51,756 bases of DNA, from the NCBI GenBank assembly GCA_045599585.1, contig JAZRWH010000016.1, positions 1 to 51,756 of the forward strand, given 5' to 3'. Each line of letters opens with the position of its first letter. The stretch's first letter is position 1. The DNA is from RGIG464 sp045599585. GTDB lineage: Bacteria > Myxococcota_A > Bradymonadia > UBA4248. The notes beneath the pieces were generated by a model. The model was not told the DNA's origin and did no database searches. It saw only the letters and a list, made by a program, of their open reading frames with translations. This document shows positions 25,279 to 33,808 of this stretch, piece after piece. Made by a program: the position numbers and the translations under genes.

Positions 25279-25326
25279 GTTTTTGCCGAGTTCGTAACCA
25301 GATTTACAAAGCATTCTGCACAAAAA

Positions 25327-25357
25327 CGAAAAAAGGCATCCTACGTGAGAATGCCTT
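25327..25357 (-). terminator. terminator of the Pro-rich unknown gene
   Basis: AAGGCAT (25333-25339) pairs with ATGCCTT (25351-25357). On the minus strand a T-rich tract follows. Confidence 0.7.
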
Positions 25358-25374
25358 AAATCAGTGCAAAGCCT

Positions 25375-26277
25375 TTAGATCAAATTGCCACCGCCCGAAG
25401 GAATGTTTTGTCCATTCACAACAGGCCCGACAGGAACAAAAGGCGGAGCAAAGGTGGGAATGTTGCCGGTACCCATAACGAGGTTGACCATCTGCGTACT
25501 TACCCAAATGAGGAATCCCGTAGAAAGCGCCGTAGCGATGGCCTCAAAGACCGTGTCGTACAATTTGTCATTGCTCTTGTCTTTAAGACCGTTATCAAAG
25601 TTATCGATAATGGCTTTTTTGATATTTTGAGCAACCGTAATGTCTTGGAGGCCAGTTGCAGGGCAGGCGATGAGCGGCCAAGTGACGTTCGGCATTGGCG
25701 GTGCAACAGGGCCAGGGAAGGCAGCAAAGGCAGGATAGAAAGGCGCACCGGGAATCATAACGCTGTCGATGTAGCTCTTCAGGCATTTACCGACACCCTT
25801 CGCAACGGCATCGCGCCATTTATTGAAATGTTTGCCACCTGCAATCGAGGCATGACCAGGAAACGTCTTAAAAAGATCTTCGAATTTCATCGTCGTCGTC
25901 AAGCAACCTTTGCTGCCGACGGCCACGGGGCCGTTGATCTTGATGTCTTTAAAATAAAGTGTCGGACGCCACATATTGAACGCGTATGCCGTCGCATCGA
26001 TCATCGTATAGATGAACTGTTTGTACGTCTGCGTCATCGTTTGAGCAGCTTTAAAATGGTACGAATGAGGATCCTGCGTACCAAAATATGTTGTGACACC
26101 ATCCGCTGCGGGATAACCCTGACCCCAGTTCGCATAGCCCACGCCTTGAGCGTAGTTATCTCGATCGTCTTTGCTCTTGGTTTGAGGCGCTTTCCAGCTG
26201 TCTTTAGGCGGCATCATGTGCTGCTTGCTCGCTACACTCAAGTCCGCCAACACTTTTATAAAATTAACTGTCGTCAT
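25375..26277 (-). CDS. protein of unknown function with Pro-rich hydrophobic C-terminus
   Basis: 300 residues from the ATG at 26277, preceded by GGAGG five bases upstream (an in-frame ATG at 26289 overlaps that site). No signal peptide. The N-terminal half is polar and aromatic (YANWGQGYPAADGVTTYFG). The middle has a block rich in Pro and hydrophobics (MIPGAPFYPAFAAFPGPVAPP), then a helical segment with ALSTGFLIWVSTQMVNLV. The end is TFAPPFVPVGPVVNGQ and GGG. I cannot assign a family. Gly/Pro-rich hydrophobic ends of this kind occur in some phage-tail or injection-system proteins, and the window also has an orphan tail tube, but that link is only a guess. Monocistronic with its own terminator. 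Confidence 0.72.
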   Translation of the reverse strand: MTTVNFIKVLADLSVASKQHMMPPKDSWKAPQTKSKDDRDNYAQGVGYANWGQGYPAADGVTTYFGTQDPHSYHFKAAQTMTQTYKQFIYTMIDATAYAFNMWRPTLYFKDIKINGPVAVGSKGCLTTTMKFEDLFKTFPGHASIAGGKHFNKWRDAVAKGVGKCLKSYIDSVMIPGAPFYPAFAAFPGPVAPPMPNVTWPLIACPATGLQDITVAQNIKKAIIDNFDNGLKDKSNDKLYDTVFEAIATALSTGFLIWVSTQMVNLVMGTGNIPTFAPPFVPVGPVVNGQNIPSGGGNLI

Positions 26278-26674
26278 GTTTACCTCCATAAACTCACGGA
26301 CAAACTTACCCGTGCGTCACTTATGCAAGTTGTGAGCCGACTTCGACGACATCGACACACTTAAAACTATCTGACGAGCTTTTTACTCGATTTTCTGCGC
26401 TTTGGCGACTTTTTAACGTTCCTTTTCATTGAACATTTTTTGTGGATACAACAAAATAAGTGGCCCGGTGATGCGCATTCGCTTTTTGCGTTGGCGACTC
26501 CTGTCCCCACCTATCGCTTTCAAACGTTTGCACTCGCTAACCTGACGCTTTCTATCCTATAATATATCTCCGTTCTGATCTCCCGTTCGCCTCCGGCTGC
26601 TTTCGCGCTCGGCCTACCGGATATCCTATCGATACTTTCAGCACGCCCGGCCGTGCTTAAAGGTTTTATGCGCT
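26278..26674. promoter_or_regulatory. divergent intergenic region with a TATAAT box for the RNase gene
   Basis: About 400 bp between divergent genes. A perfect TATAAT at 26558-26563 points to the RNase gene but lacks a clear -35. The leader contains the hairpin AGCACG (26640-26645)/CGTGCT (26652-26657) just before the AAAGG at 26659-26663. No gene seen. Confidence 0.4.
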
Positions 26675-28783
26675 ATGGCTCAGTCTCCTGCCGTCTCTGA
26701 TCACGCTGTCGTCGAATTCGCTGATAAAGGCAAATTTCAACTCGGCTTCGTTCTATCGGTTGATGCAAAAACATCTAAAGTCAAACTCGTTAATCAGCTC
26801 AAACGCGAAGTCGTTCTGCCGCCAAAACAGATCTTACACGTGATCTCCAATGCTTCAGGCATCTCACCGCACTACCCTGCTTCGCAAATCGCTGATCTGC
26901 TGACTTCTATTGAAAAAAAAGCTCAGTATCTTGTAGATTCTTCAATTGATATCGAAGAACTTTGGACGCTCAACGTTGGCGAAAGTGATGAAGTACCGCT
27001 CGATCTACTCGAAGGATTGCTGTTCTCAGAACCAGGCCCTGTCGAACGCTTGGCAATGATTCGAGCTCTTCGTGCCGACCGAATCTATTTCAAAGAGACA
27101 ACCCCTGAAATCTATCAGCTTCGCAGCGAAGACAACGTCAACGATATCAAGCGTCAAATCGCCATTCAGGCCGAAAAAGATCTTTTCCGCAAACGTTTTG
27201 TTGAAGAAGCCTGCCGCCTCATTGCAATCCAAGACGCTGACGAACGCGAAGAAGCCTGTTCCATGCGAGATCAGGCGCTGGACAGCGCCTGGAAATCAAT
27301 CGAAGATTATGCGCTTTTTGGCGTCGAAGCACGCGAACATACCGAAGCAGACGCACTTTTGGCCGATATTCAAAAAAGCTTAGGACGCGGATTTCAAGGA
27401 ACGGCGCACCTCCGTGCACGCGCATTTCTTCGAGAAACGGGCTACTGGCCTGCAGACGCCAACATTGCGCTCTTGCGTCATGGCATTCCCACGCTCTTCG
27501 ACGATTCAGTCGAACGTACCGCATTCAATCTCTACGACCGTGGCAGCAATCAAGCAGGTCGTACAGACCTTACAAACCTTGAAATCTTTTCGATAGACGA
27601 TGCCGAAACGCTCGACATTGATGATGCGCTTTCGCTTGAAATCCTCCCCAACGGCAACAAACGCCTAGGCATTCACATCGCATCCCCCGCTTCGGCGTTT
27701 GAATACGATAGCGTTTTAGAGCGAGAGGCTCGTGCTCGCGGTACGTCTCTCTATCTGCCTGACGGACGCATTCCAATGCTTCCGGCCATTTTAAGTGAAA
27801 ATGCGCTGTCACTCATGGAAGGCCAAAGACGTCCTGCCGTCAGTTTCTTTTTGACGTACGACGAAGCAGACAACATTGTAGATCGCGAAATTGTCCGCTC
27901 GATCGTCTGCTCAAAACACCGTCTGACTTACGATTCGGCCGAACAGATGATCGAATTTGGCAATGACGACCTTTCGGACAAACTGCGAGCCATCCTCGAG
28001 ATCACCGAGACGAGTGGGGCTTCGCGCCGTGCTTCGGGGGCCATCGACGTCAATCTCCCCGAATACAAAGTTGTTCTTCACAAAGAAACGGGACGCTATG
28101 AGCTCCATCACGTTGACAATGGCATGATGAGTCGCGGACTCGTCGCCGAATGTATGATCCTCGCGAATGCGTTCGTTGCTGATTTTTGTGCTGAGCACGA
28201 AATTCCCGCACTCTACCGCACGCAACCTTCGCCTTCGGGGCTACCCACGGCAGACGAACTTGATGCCATGCCCAACGATTACATCCGTGCGATCAGCCAA
28301 CGTCGTTGCATGCAGCCGGCCGTTTCGAGCATGACCCCGTCCAAACATGCAGGTCTTGGACTTGAACGCTACCTGCAGGCAACGAGCCCGCTTCGCCGCT
28401 ACGGTGACCTCATCACGCACTACCAAATCGAAAGTTTCATCGAAACTGGAACACCGCGTTTTGACGCAGAAGCTTTTGCGACGGCGCTCACAGCTGTCGA
28501 AGGGCCGCTCTCGTCGGCACGAGCTGCCTCCAACGAAGCAAACCAGTACGCTGTCCATGCTTACTTGCAGCAGGAACGCGAGCAGACGTTTGAAGCGATG
28601 ATCGTGCAATATAATCCCGAACGCCCCGATCATCCGCAGATCATGCTGCTCAAGACGCAAACGCGCGCCACCATTACACTGCGCAAAAAACTCGTACCAG
28701 GCACACTGATCAACGTCCGTGTCGATCACGTCAATCCCGAAGACGGCACGCTTATCCTTCAGTTTGTGAGTGAGATCGTTTAG
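26675..28783 (+). CDS. RNase II/R-family 3'-5' exoribonuclease
   Basis: 702 residues. Hydrolytic exoribonuclease of the RNB family, degrading RNA processively from the 3' end. The catalytic RNB block starts near residue 305 with SIDDAETLDIDDALSLEIL, supplying the metal-binding aspartates. It continues through LYLPDGRIPMLPAILSE and SLMEGQRRPAVSFFLTYDE to the ATSPLRRYGDLITH region (RNB signature). The N-terminus is a small beta-barrel-like region with FQLGFVLSVDAKTSKVKLVN rather than the double cold-shock domains of RNase R. The C-terminus carries at most a short S1-like part. This layout is closer to cyanobacterial/plastid RNR1-type enzymes than to E. coli RNase R. Start ATG 26675 follows AAAGG. 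A bulged-hairpin array begins at the stop codon. Confidence 0.9.
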   Translation: MAQSPAVSDHAVVEFADKGKFQLGFVLSVDAKTSKVKLVNQLKREVVLPPKQILHVISNASGISPHYPASQIADLLTSIEKKAQYLVDSSIDIEELWTLNVGESDEVPLDLLEGLLFSEPGPVERLAMIRALRADRIYFKETTPEIYQLRSEDNVNDIKRQIAIQAEKDLFRKRFVEEACRLIAIQDADEREEACSMRDQALDSAWKSIEDYALFGVEAREHTEADALLADIQKSLGRGFQGTAHLRARAFLRETGYWPADANIALLRHGIPTLFDDSVERTAFNLYDRGSNQAGRTDLTNLEIFSIDDAETLDIDDALSLEILPNGNKRLGIHIASPASAFEYDSVLEREARARGTSLYLPDGRIPMLPAILSENALSLMEGQRRPAVSFFLTYDEADNIVDREIVRSIVCSKHRLTYDSAEQMIEFGNDDLSDKLRAILEITETSGASRRASGAIDVNLPEYKVVLHKETGRYELHHVDNGMMSRGLVAECMILANAFVADFCAEHEIPALYRTQPSPSGLPTADELDAMPNDYIRAISQRRCMQPAVSSMTPSKHAGLGLERYLQATSPLRRYGDLITHYQIESFIETGTPRFDAEAFATALTAVEGPLSSARAASNEANQYAVHAYLQQEREQTFEAMIVQYNPERPDHPQIMLLKTQTRATITLRKKLVPGTLINVRVDHVNPEDGTLILQFVSEIV

Positions 28784-28813
28784 CGTCGGCTATCGCTTTG
28801 CGATACGCCGCCG
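28783..28813. repeat. bulged-hairpin repeat, array copy 1
   Basis: GCGTCGGC (28783-28790), TATCGC (28791-28796), loop TTT, GCGATA (28800-28805), bulged C28806, GCCGCCG. CTAT/ATAC orientation. It abuts the RNase stop codon. Confidence 0.75.
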
Positions 28814-28814
28814 C

Positions 28815-28862
28815 AGCCGGGCTATGCGCCGAACACATTCGTCGCATACGTCCGGCTTTTTT
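28815..28862 (+). terminator. bulged-hairpin repeat acting as RNase-gene terminator (array copy 2)
   Basis: AGCCGGGC (28815-28822), TATGCG (28823-28828), CGCATA (28843-28848), bulged C28849, GTCCGGCT (28850-28857), followed by a run of six T. It has both the repeat-family design and a U-tract, so it probably ends the RNase transcript. Confidence 0.7.
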
Positions 28863-28872
28863 ATGCGTGGGC

Positions 28873-29032
28873 GCGGCGTATGGACGGCCGAAGGCCAGAG
28901 AAGACGCGCTGCGACGAGCGTATCGTCCCAAAGACGATAGCGAGCGCTACCCGCAAATTGCCAGACCGTATTGGCGGCCTGCCGACAATAGGACTGGCGC
29001 GTGCGGCGTATGGACAACAAGGCCATAGCCGC
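28873..29032. repeat. bulged-hairpin repeat array, copies 3 to 6
   Basis: A degenerate copy near 28873-28898 (GCGGC, G, TATGG, then CCAGAG). 28911-28947 with TATCGTC (28921-28927)/GACGATA (28933-28939) and bulged G28920. 28961-28997 with bulged G28968 and outer CCAGACC/GGACTGG. 29003-29032 with bulged G29008, TATGG/CCATA and GCGGC/GCCGC. These four are in GTAT/ATAG orientation, opposite to array copies 1 and 2. Confidence 0.72.
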
Positions 29033-29136
29033 CGCCATTCATATTAAGAATAACTCAACCTGACGCCGCATAACGACACTGTCATTTAGATTATAAAATT
29101 CCGTACATATTATCGCATCCACCAAGGGGATTCCAT

Positions 29137-29167
29137 TTGTGCGAAATAAAGACTTCTATGCTATAAC
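29137..29167 (+). promoter_or_regulatory. possible promoter of the kinase-like lipoprotein gene
   Basis: TATAAC (29162-29167) with TTGTGC (29137-29142) 19 bp upstream. The implied start near 29174 excludes an in-frame GTG at 29170 as a start codon. Confidence 0.35.
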
Positions 29168-29214
29168 CTGTGCTTAGGAGGAACGTCTACGCATTCGCAA
29201 GACCGAGAACACTT

Positions 29215-30435
29215 ATGAAACGAGTTTTATTGATACTAGCGCTGTGCGCAGGACTATGTGCCTGCGGACGAAGTGAAAACGCCACACAGACGGCAGATCA
29301 GCCCCAGCCGACGACAACTGAACAAACTGCTAAGAGCGACGTCTCCTCGAAGCTCAACGACACGATTGCAAACATTGAGGCACTCGCCAACGACAAAAAA
29401 TACGAAGAAGCATTCCGTGCGATCGTCGAAGCTGAAATCTCAAACGGACGCAGCGAACAGCTTTCATCGCTCTTTGAACGCGTCTATGATGCAACGCCCC
29501 AATATAACGCCACCCCGCGCCATCTCGTCACCGATCAAGACATCTCGGTCGTCAAAAAACTCGGTGGTGGAAGCTCACTCGTCTACCGACTTATTAAGGA
29601 TAAGCAGACCTTTGCTGCGTTCAAGCCAAAACAAAAGCGCAAGCAGAGTAATCCGCGCTCCGAGCTCGCAGCCTACCGTCTCTGTCCGCTCATCCGATGT
29701 CGCTTCGATATTCCCAAAAACGAACCCATTTGGTTTGAATACAAGCAGTTCAGCGGCCTTTACGCCCGTCTGCCATCCAACCCCCAAAAAGAGCTCACCG
29801 ATCTCGACCTCGTCAAGATCGACAACATGGATCGCGTCGAAGGCACGATGAAGGACTGGGTGCCCAGTTTCGCGGAATTCCCGATTGAAATCGAAAGCCT
29901 TTGGAAGCCGTGGTTTGAAATGACAAAAGCGGAACTCCAAAATAAACCGGCAATCGAAGCGGTGATGGTCGTTGCAGAAACTAACAAACGCGCCGAAGCA
30001 CTTTCAACCAAACTAAAATCACACATGGAAAGAGTTTCGGCCTACGACATAGCTTTACAGTTGTCCAATTTGATCGTTTTTGATTTTTTAATCAACAACT
30101 GGGATCGATATAGCGTGAAAGCTGAGTTTTATGGCGTCAACTGCCAATTTGCCAACGGACGATTTATGTCGATCGACAACGGCGCATCCTTTCCGCAAAA
30201 AGCAAACCGCCATCCGGCAGAGAGGCTTCATGCCATCAAGCGCTTTTCGCGTCTGACATACGAATCTATTAAAGCGCTCGACAAAGACAAAACGCTGCAG
30301 CGGTTGTTTCCGTCCTCAACGTCGCACGAAGAGGAACGGTTTAACACGTTTTGGAGTCAACGAGCGCTTTACCTTGAATATGTGGACAAGCTGGTTGAAG
30401 AAAATGGCGCAGAGCAAGTCTTTTTGTTCGAATAG
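29215..30435 (+). CDS. lipoprotein resembling FAM20-type secretory kinases
   Basis: 406 residues. Signal peptide MKRVLLILALCAGLCAC with lipobox LCAC, so Cys17 would be lipid-modified and the protein exported. After a Thr/Gln-rich linker and a helical stretch (50-95) comes a kinase-like core: glycine-rich KLGGGSS (115-121), FAAFKPKQKRK with candidate ATP-binding Lys137, a helix with Glu150, then IVFDFLINNWDRYS with candidate catalytic Asp297 and FMSIDNGASFP with candidate metal-binding Asp321. This spacing and the NxDR ... DNG pairing are those of FAM20C and related atypical kinases. HipA-like and PI3/4-kinase-like families share parts of the pattern, so the assignment is tentative. Substrate unknown; a phosphorylation role outside the cytoplasm would need an ATP source. 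Followed 122 bp later by the prepilin peptidase gene. Confidence 0.62.
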   Translation: MKRVLLILALCAGLCACGRSENATQTADQPQPTTTEQTAKSDVSSKLNDTIANIEALANDKKYEEAFRAIVEAEISNGRSEQLSSLFERVYDATPQYNATPRHLVTDQDISVVKKLGGGSSLVYRLIKDKQTFAAFKPKQKRKQSNPRSELAAYRLCPLIRCRFDIPKNEPIWFEYKQFSGLYARLPSNPQKELTDLDLVKIDNMDRVEGTMKDWVPSFAEFPIEIESLWKPWFEMTKAELQNKPAIEAVMVVAETNKRAEALSTKLKSHMERVSAYDIALQLSNLIVFDFLINNWDRYSVKAEFYGVNCQFANGRFMSIDNGASFPQKANRHPAERLHAIKRFSRLTYESIKALDKDKTLQRLFPSSTSHEEERFNTFWSQRALYLEYVDKLVEENGAEQVFLFE

Positions 30436-30557
30436 TACGGATACTGCCCACGTTTAGGGTAACGTATAATATGCCCCCCAAGGCTGCAGAGCGCTTTTAC
30501 TGGCCTCCGAACAGCTGTTTTGATCGTTCAAAACGTTTGGCTTTAAAAAAGAGTTTT

Positions 30558-31535
30558 ATGGATAGTAACCTGACATCCCTTCTGACCCCATGGGCGTACT
30601 TTTTTTGTACTGCCTTTGCTGCGTGCGTTGGTTCATTTTCGAATGTTGTCATTTGGCGAGTACCGAGGCATGAATCGATCGCCTACCCGCCCAGCACGTG
30701 TCCCAAATGCGGCAAACGCATCAAGTGGTACGACAACATCCCGATCTTTTCGTGGCTGATTCTTCGCGGAAAGTGTCGTAACTGCCATGCCCAGATCTCG
30801 CCGCGCTACATCATCATCGAAGCGATTGCGGCTGGTTTTGGTGCACTTTTGTGTCATCAAATCGTCATACCGAGCCTTCCGTTTTTCCTCATGGATGGGG
30901 TGATCTGGCAGACACTCTTTCTCTATTTTTCGCTGATGCTGTTTGCGATTGGAAGCATGGCCTTAGCGATGATCGACTACGACACGACAGAGCTTCCCCC
31001 AAAAATGACGCTTTCGATGGCGGCATTGGGGTTATTCACGGCATGGCTTATTCCCGAAGACATCGCGCCCGGCCTGCTTTTGGGCAACATCGACTGGGTC
31101 GACTCGCTATGGGGAGCTGTGATTGGCGGCGGACTCGTCATTTCCATCATTGGTCTTTATTACCTCGTGACCAAACGCATCGGCATGGGTGGCGGCGACA
31201 TCTGGATGATGATGATGATGGGGGCTTTTTTAGGCTGGGAGTCACTTCCGTTCATCTTTTTAGCGGCGAGTGTCCAGGGCATCATTGGCGCTGTCATCGG
31301 CATGATCGTAGGATCGAAGCAGCAAAAAGGCGACGACAAAGGACTTTTCCGAAACGAAGTGGCGCAGGAGATCGACGAAAATGCGGAGGAAGATCCCTCG
31401 ACGGGCAAACTCGCCATTCCATTTGGCCCGTTTATTGCATTAGCAGGTATTGAGTACCTTTTCCTCGGAGATGTTGTGCTGCCGATCATGTCGAGCAACG
31501 CACTGACGCCGTGGGGAATGCTGCCCTTGGGATAA
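30558..31535 (+). CDS. pilD: type IV prepilin peptidase (leader peptidase/N-methyltransferase)
   Basis: 325-residue inner-membrane aspartic protease that cleaves and N-methylates type IV pilins and type II secretion pseudopilins. The N-terminal A24-type region has ACVGSFSNVVIWRVPR, then two zinc-type CxxC pairs (CPKCGKR and CRNCHAQ) around YDNIPIFSWLILRGK. Catalytic aspartates are in AMIDYDT and GMGGGDIWMM. About seven membrane segments are visible. The loop after GMGGGD contains the charged insert around QQKGDDKGLFRNE, larger than usual. The start at 30558 gives the usual short cytoplasmic N-terminus; an in-frame ATG at 30471 would add 29 atypical residues. No pilin or secretion genes are in the window. 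Confidence 0.93.
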   Translation: MDSNLTSLLTPWAYFFCTAFAACVGSFSNVVIWRVPRHESIAYPPSTCPKCGKRIKWYDNIPIFSWLILRGKCRNCHAQISPRYIIIEAIAAGFGALLCHQIVIPSLPFFLMDGVIWQTLFLYFSLMLFAIGSMALAMIDYDTTELPPKMTLSMAALGLFTAWLIPEDIAPGLLLGNIDWVDSLWGAVIGGGLVISIIGLYYLVTKRIGMGGGDIWMMMMMGAFLGWESLPFIFLAASVQGIIGAVIGMIVGSKQQKGDDKGLFRNEVAQEIDENAEEDPSTGKLAIPFGPFIALAGIEYLFLGDVVLPIMSSNALTPWGMLPLG

Positions 31536-31753
31536 ACGGTTTATTTCGCCGTCTTTTCCTCAAGCCTGGTGGCTTTCGTCAATACGACGGCGGCTTCGCG
31601 CTATTCGCTTTGCTCATTACGCGCTTCGCGTTTTGGGTGCAGCATCCAGACAACACAGCACACAATCATTACATGCAAATTTCGGCGATTTGCGGATGAC
31701 GTGATAGAATTTCATGGTTATCATTTCAGATAACCCAGATACGATTAGCAATC
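31536..31753. promoter_or_regulatory. intergenic region with repeat remnants and kinase-gene leader palindrome
   Basis: It contains decayed bulged-hairpin repeats at 31562-31625 (for example CTATTCGC...ATTACGCGC) and a possible -10 TAGAAT at 31705-31710. A perfect inverted repeat GGTTATC (31716-31722)/GATAACC (31729-31735) lies 18 bp before the kinase start; it could be an operator or a leader hairpin. Confidence 0.4.
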
Positions 31754-33808
31754 ATGAACACAGAAACATTTGATACATTAAAGGATAACAACGCGCTTGA
31801 AGACGCGGATATCCATTCGACGAAAAGCGGCTTAGGCGAAATCCGCAAGACGTTAGACGAAAAGTCGAGTTCCGAAACGTATCCGATTGGTACTCTGCTT
31901 GTAGATCGTTACACAGTAGAGAAAGTCCTCGGAATCGGAGGTTTTGGCATCGTCTACGAATGCAAGGATCTCAAGCGCAATGGTTTGTCTGTCGCCGTAA
32001 AGACGTTGAAGCACAACGTTGCAGACTACGACAGAGCAGCGAAGCGTTTTGAGCGCGAGATCGAGCTTTCCCAGAGTCTTAAAAACAAGCACACGGTTTG
32101 TGTATCGGATGCCGGTGTCACGAAAGACGGAACGCTTTATTTTGTGATGGAGCTTCTCAAAGGGCGTACGCTCGAAGACTACATTCAGTGCCGTGAGCGT
32201 TTTTCGCTGTACGAAACCAAGCAAATTATTTTGCAGGTTTTAGAGAGCCTCGCAGAAGCCCACGACAAGGGCATTGTGCACCGAGACATGAAGCCCTCGA
32301 ACATCTCGCTTGAGCCTGTTGAAGGTGGTGCGCATCATGAATTTGACGTACGCGTTCTCGATTTTGGTATTGCCAAAGTGGTCGACAATTCGATCGATCC
32401 TGAAGCTGAAAAGTTGACGCAAACGGGGGCGTGGGTTGGTTCGCCAGCGTACATGAGTCCTGAGCTTCTTCGTTGTGCAGAAGTATCGCCTGCCGCAGAC
32501 GTTTATGCTGTCGGCTTGATGATGCTGGAGATGGTGTCTGGTCATATTGCAGTCTACGGCTCTACAGTCATGGAAATTGCAGTCCAGCAGATGGCGCCCG
32601 AAGAGCATGAAATTGATGACTGGATTTGCGAAACGCAATTTGGTCCCATCATAGAAAAGTGTATTCGTAAAGACGTCACACAGCGCTATCAAACTGCAGA
32701 AGAACTGAGTGATGCGCTAAAACTCACCGACGATACCAAGCTTAAAAACGAATATAATTCGGCCAAAATGCGTCGTTTTAACACGGCAGCGCGGACGACA
32801 TCGAGTTCTCGAGATGCGGGGTCTTCAGTTCTTCCGGGCCAAACGCCAGCGCCAGCTCCGGGGATATCACAAACGGGATCGCAAGCGTCAATGCCGGCGA
32901 CAAATTCCGTATCTTCGTTGGTGGATTTTACGCTAACGGGCCAAGTTCCGCCGGAAGTTGTCAAAGAAAGACGTATCTTGATGGGCGTCGTTCTTGGCAT
33001 CATCTTGCTGATTATTATTATTTTTGTCACGGTATTTATTAAGCTTTATACGGACAAACTGTTTTCTTCGGTTGCTGAAGATACAGAAAAGCTTCCTATG
33101 TATCAGCAAAAAATCATCCAAGGTGCGACGCTTGGTGCTGCTTTAGGAGCTGGTGAACAGCGCTGGATTGAGATCAAATGTTCGTTTTCGCCCGAGCACG
33201 CGAAACTTTATCTAGGCCAAGATGACAACATTGAAGAAGAAGCCAAATGCAAGTCTGGTGGATCATTTAAGATGATTTGGAGCCGAGAAACGACGATCCG
33301 CGCAACGGTTCGTGCAGAGCGTCGAGAGATTCCCAAAGAAAAGCGCGTTGATGCAAACGGCAATTTTAACCCGCGCGCGCCTCAAGCAGAAGAATTTGAA
33401 GACTTCAAAATCCAGTTTAACGCCAGTCCTCAAACGATCACGGCTACACTAGCGAAAAAGATGGGGCCGCCGCCTATAGGGATGATGGGAGGCCCTGGCG
33501 GTCGTGGGCCCATGCCTGGTGGTCCTGGCAATCCGAATATGCCTGGAATGCAGGGACAGATACCGGGTCAACCCATGATGGTACCCGTACAGGTTCCGGA
33601 TCCCAACAATCCTGGCAAAATGACGATTGTCATGATGCCTGTTGCGCCTATGGGACAACAGCCTGATATGCCTACAGCCCCCAATTCAGACAAACAAACT
33701 AGTACTAATACAGCACCTAAAAAAGGCACGAGTACGACGACGAGCAAATCCAAAACGGATTCAAAAAAAAAACAGAAACAGCCGGCGTTAAACCTGGCAA
33801 TAGAGTAA
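31754..33808 (+). CDS. transmembrane Ser/Thr protein kinase (PknB/Hanks type)
   Basis: 684 residues. The cytoplasmic kinase domain spans about 52-325: glycine loop GIGGFG (60-65), Lys83 in VAVKTL, catalytic loop HRDMKPSN with Asp178, DFG at 203-205 and SPE at 235-237 in place of APE. The HRD arginine marks it as a possible RD kinase. A Ser/Pro linker leads to one membrane helix (about 408-430, very Ile-rich), placing the remaining 250 residues outside. That part has a small folded stretch (about 465-570) and then a Met/Gly/Pro-rich region with repeated PGGPGNPNMPGM-like sequence and a Thr/Ser/Lys-rich end. No PASTA repeats. Such kinases are abundant in Myxococcota; the target is unknown. No obvious Shine-Dalgarno precedes the ATG. 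Confidence 0.93.
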   Translation: MNTETFDTLKDNNALEDADIHSTKSGLGEIRKTLDEKSSSETYPIGTLLVDRYTVEKVLGIGGFGIVYECKDLKRNGLSVAVKTLKHNVADYDRAAKRFEREIELSQSLKNKHTVCVSDAGVTKDGTLYFVMELLKGRTLEDYIQCRERFSLYETKQIILQVLESLAEAHDKGIVHRDMKPSNISLEPVEGGAHHEFDVRVLDFGIAKVVDNSIDPEAEKLTQTGAWVGSPAYMSPELLRCAEVSPAADVYAVGLMMLEMVSGHIAVYGSTVMEIAVQQMAPEEHEIDDWICETQFGPIIEKCIRKDVTQRYQTAEELSDALKLTDDTKLKNEYNSAKMRRFNTAARTTSSSRDAGSSVLPGQTPAPAPGISQTGSQASMPATNSVSSLVDFTLTGQVPPEVVKERRILMGVVLGIILLIIIIFVTVFIKLYTDKLFSSVAEDTEKLPMYQQKIIQGATLGAALGAGEQRWIEIKCSFSPEHAKLYLGQDDNIEEEAKCKSGGSFKMIWSRETTIRATVRAERREIPKEKRVDANGNFNPRAPQAEEFEDFKIQFNASPQTITATLAKKMGPPPIGMMGGPGGRGPMPGGPGNPNMPGMQGQIPGQPMMVPVQVPDPNNPGKMTIVMMPVAPMGQQPDMPTAPNSDKQTSTNTAPKKGTSTTTSKSKTDSKKKQKQPALNLAIE

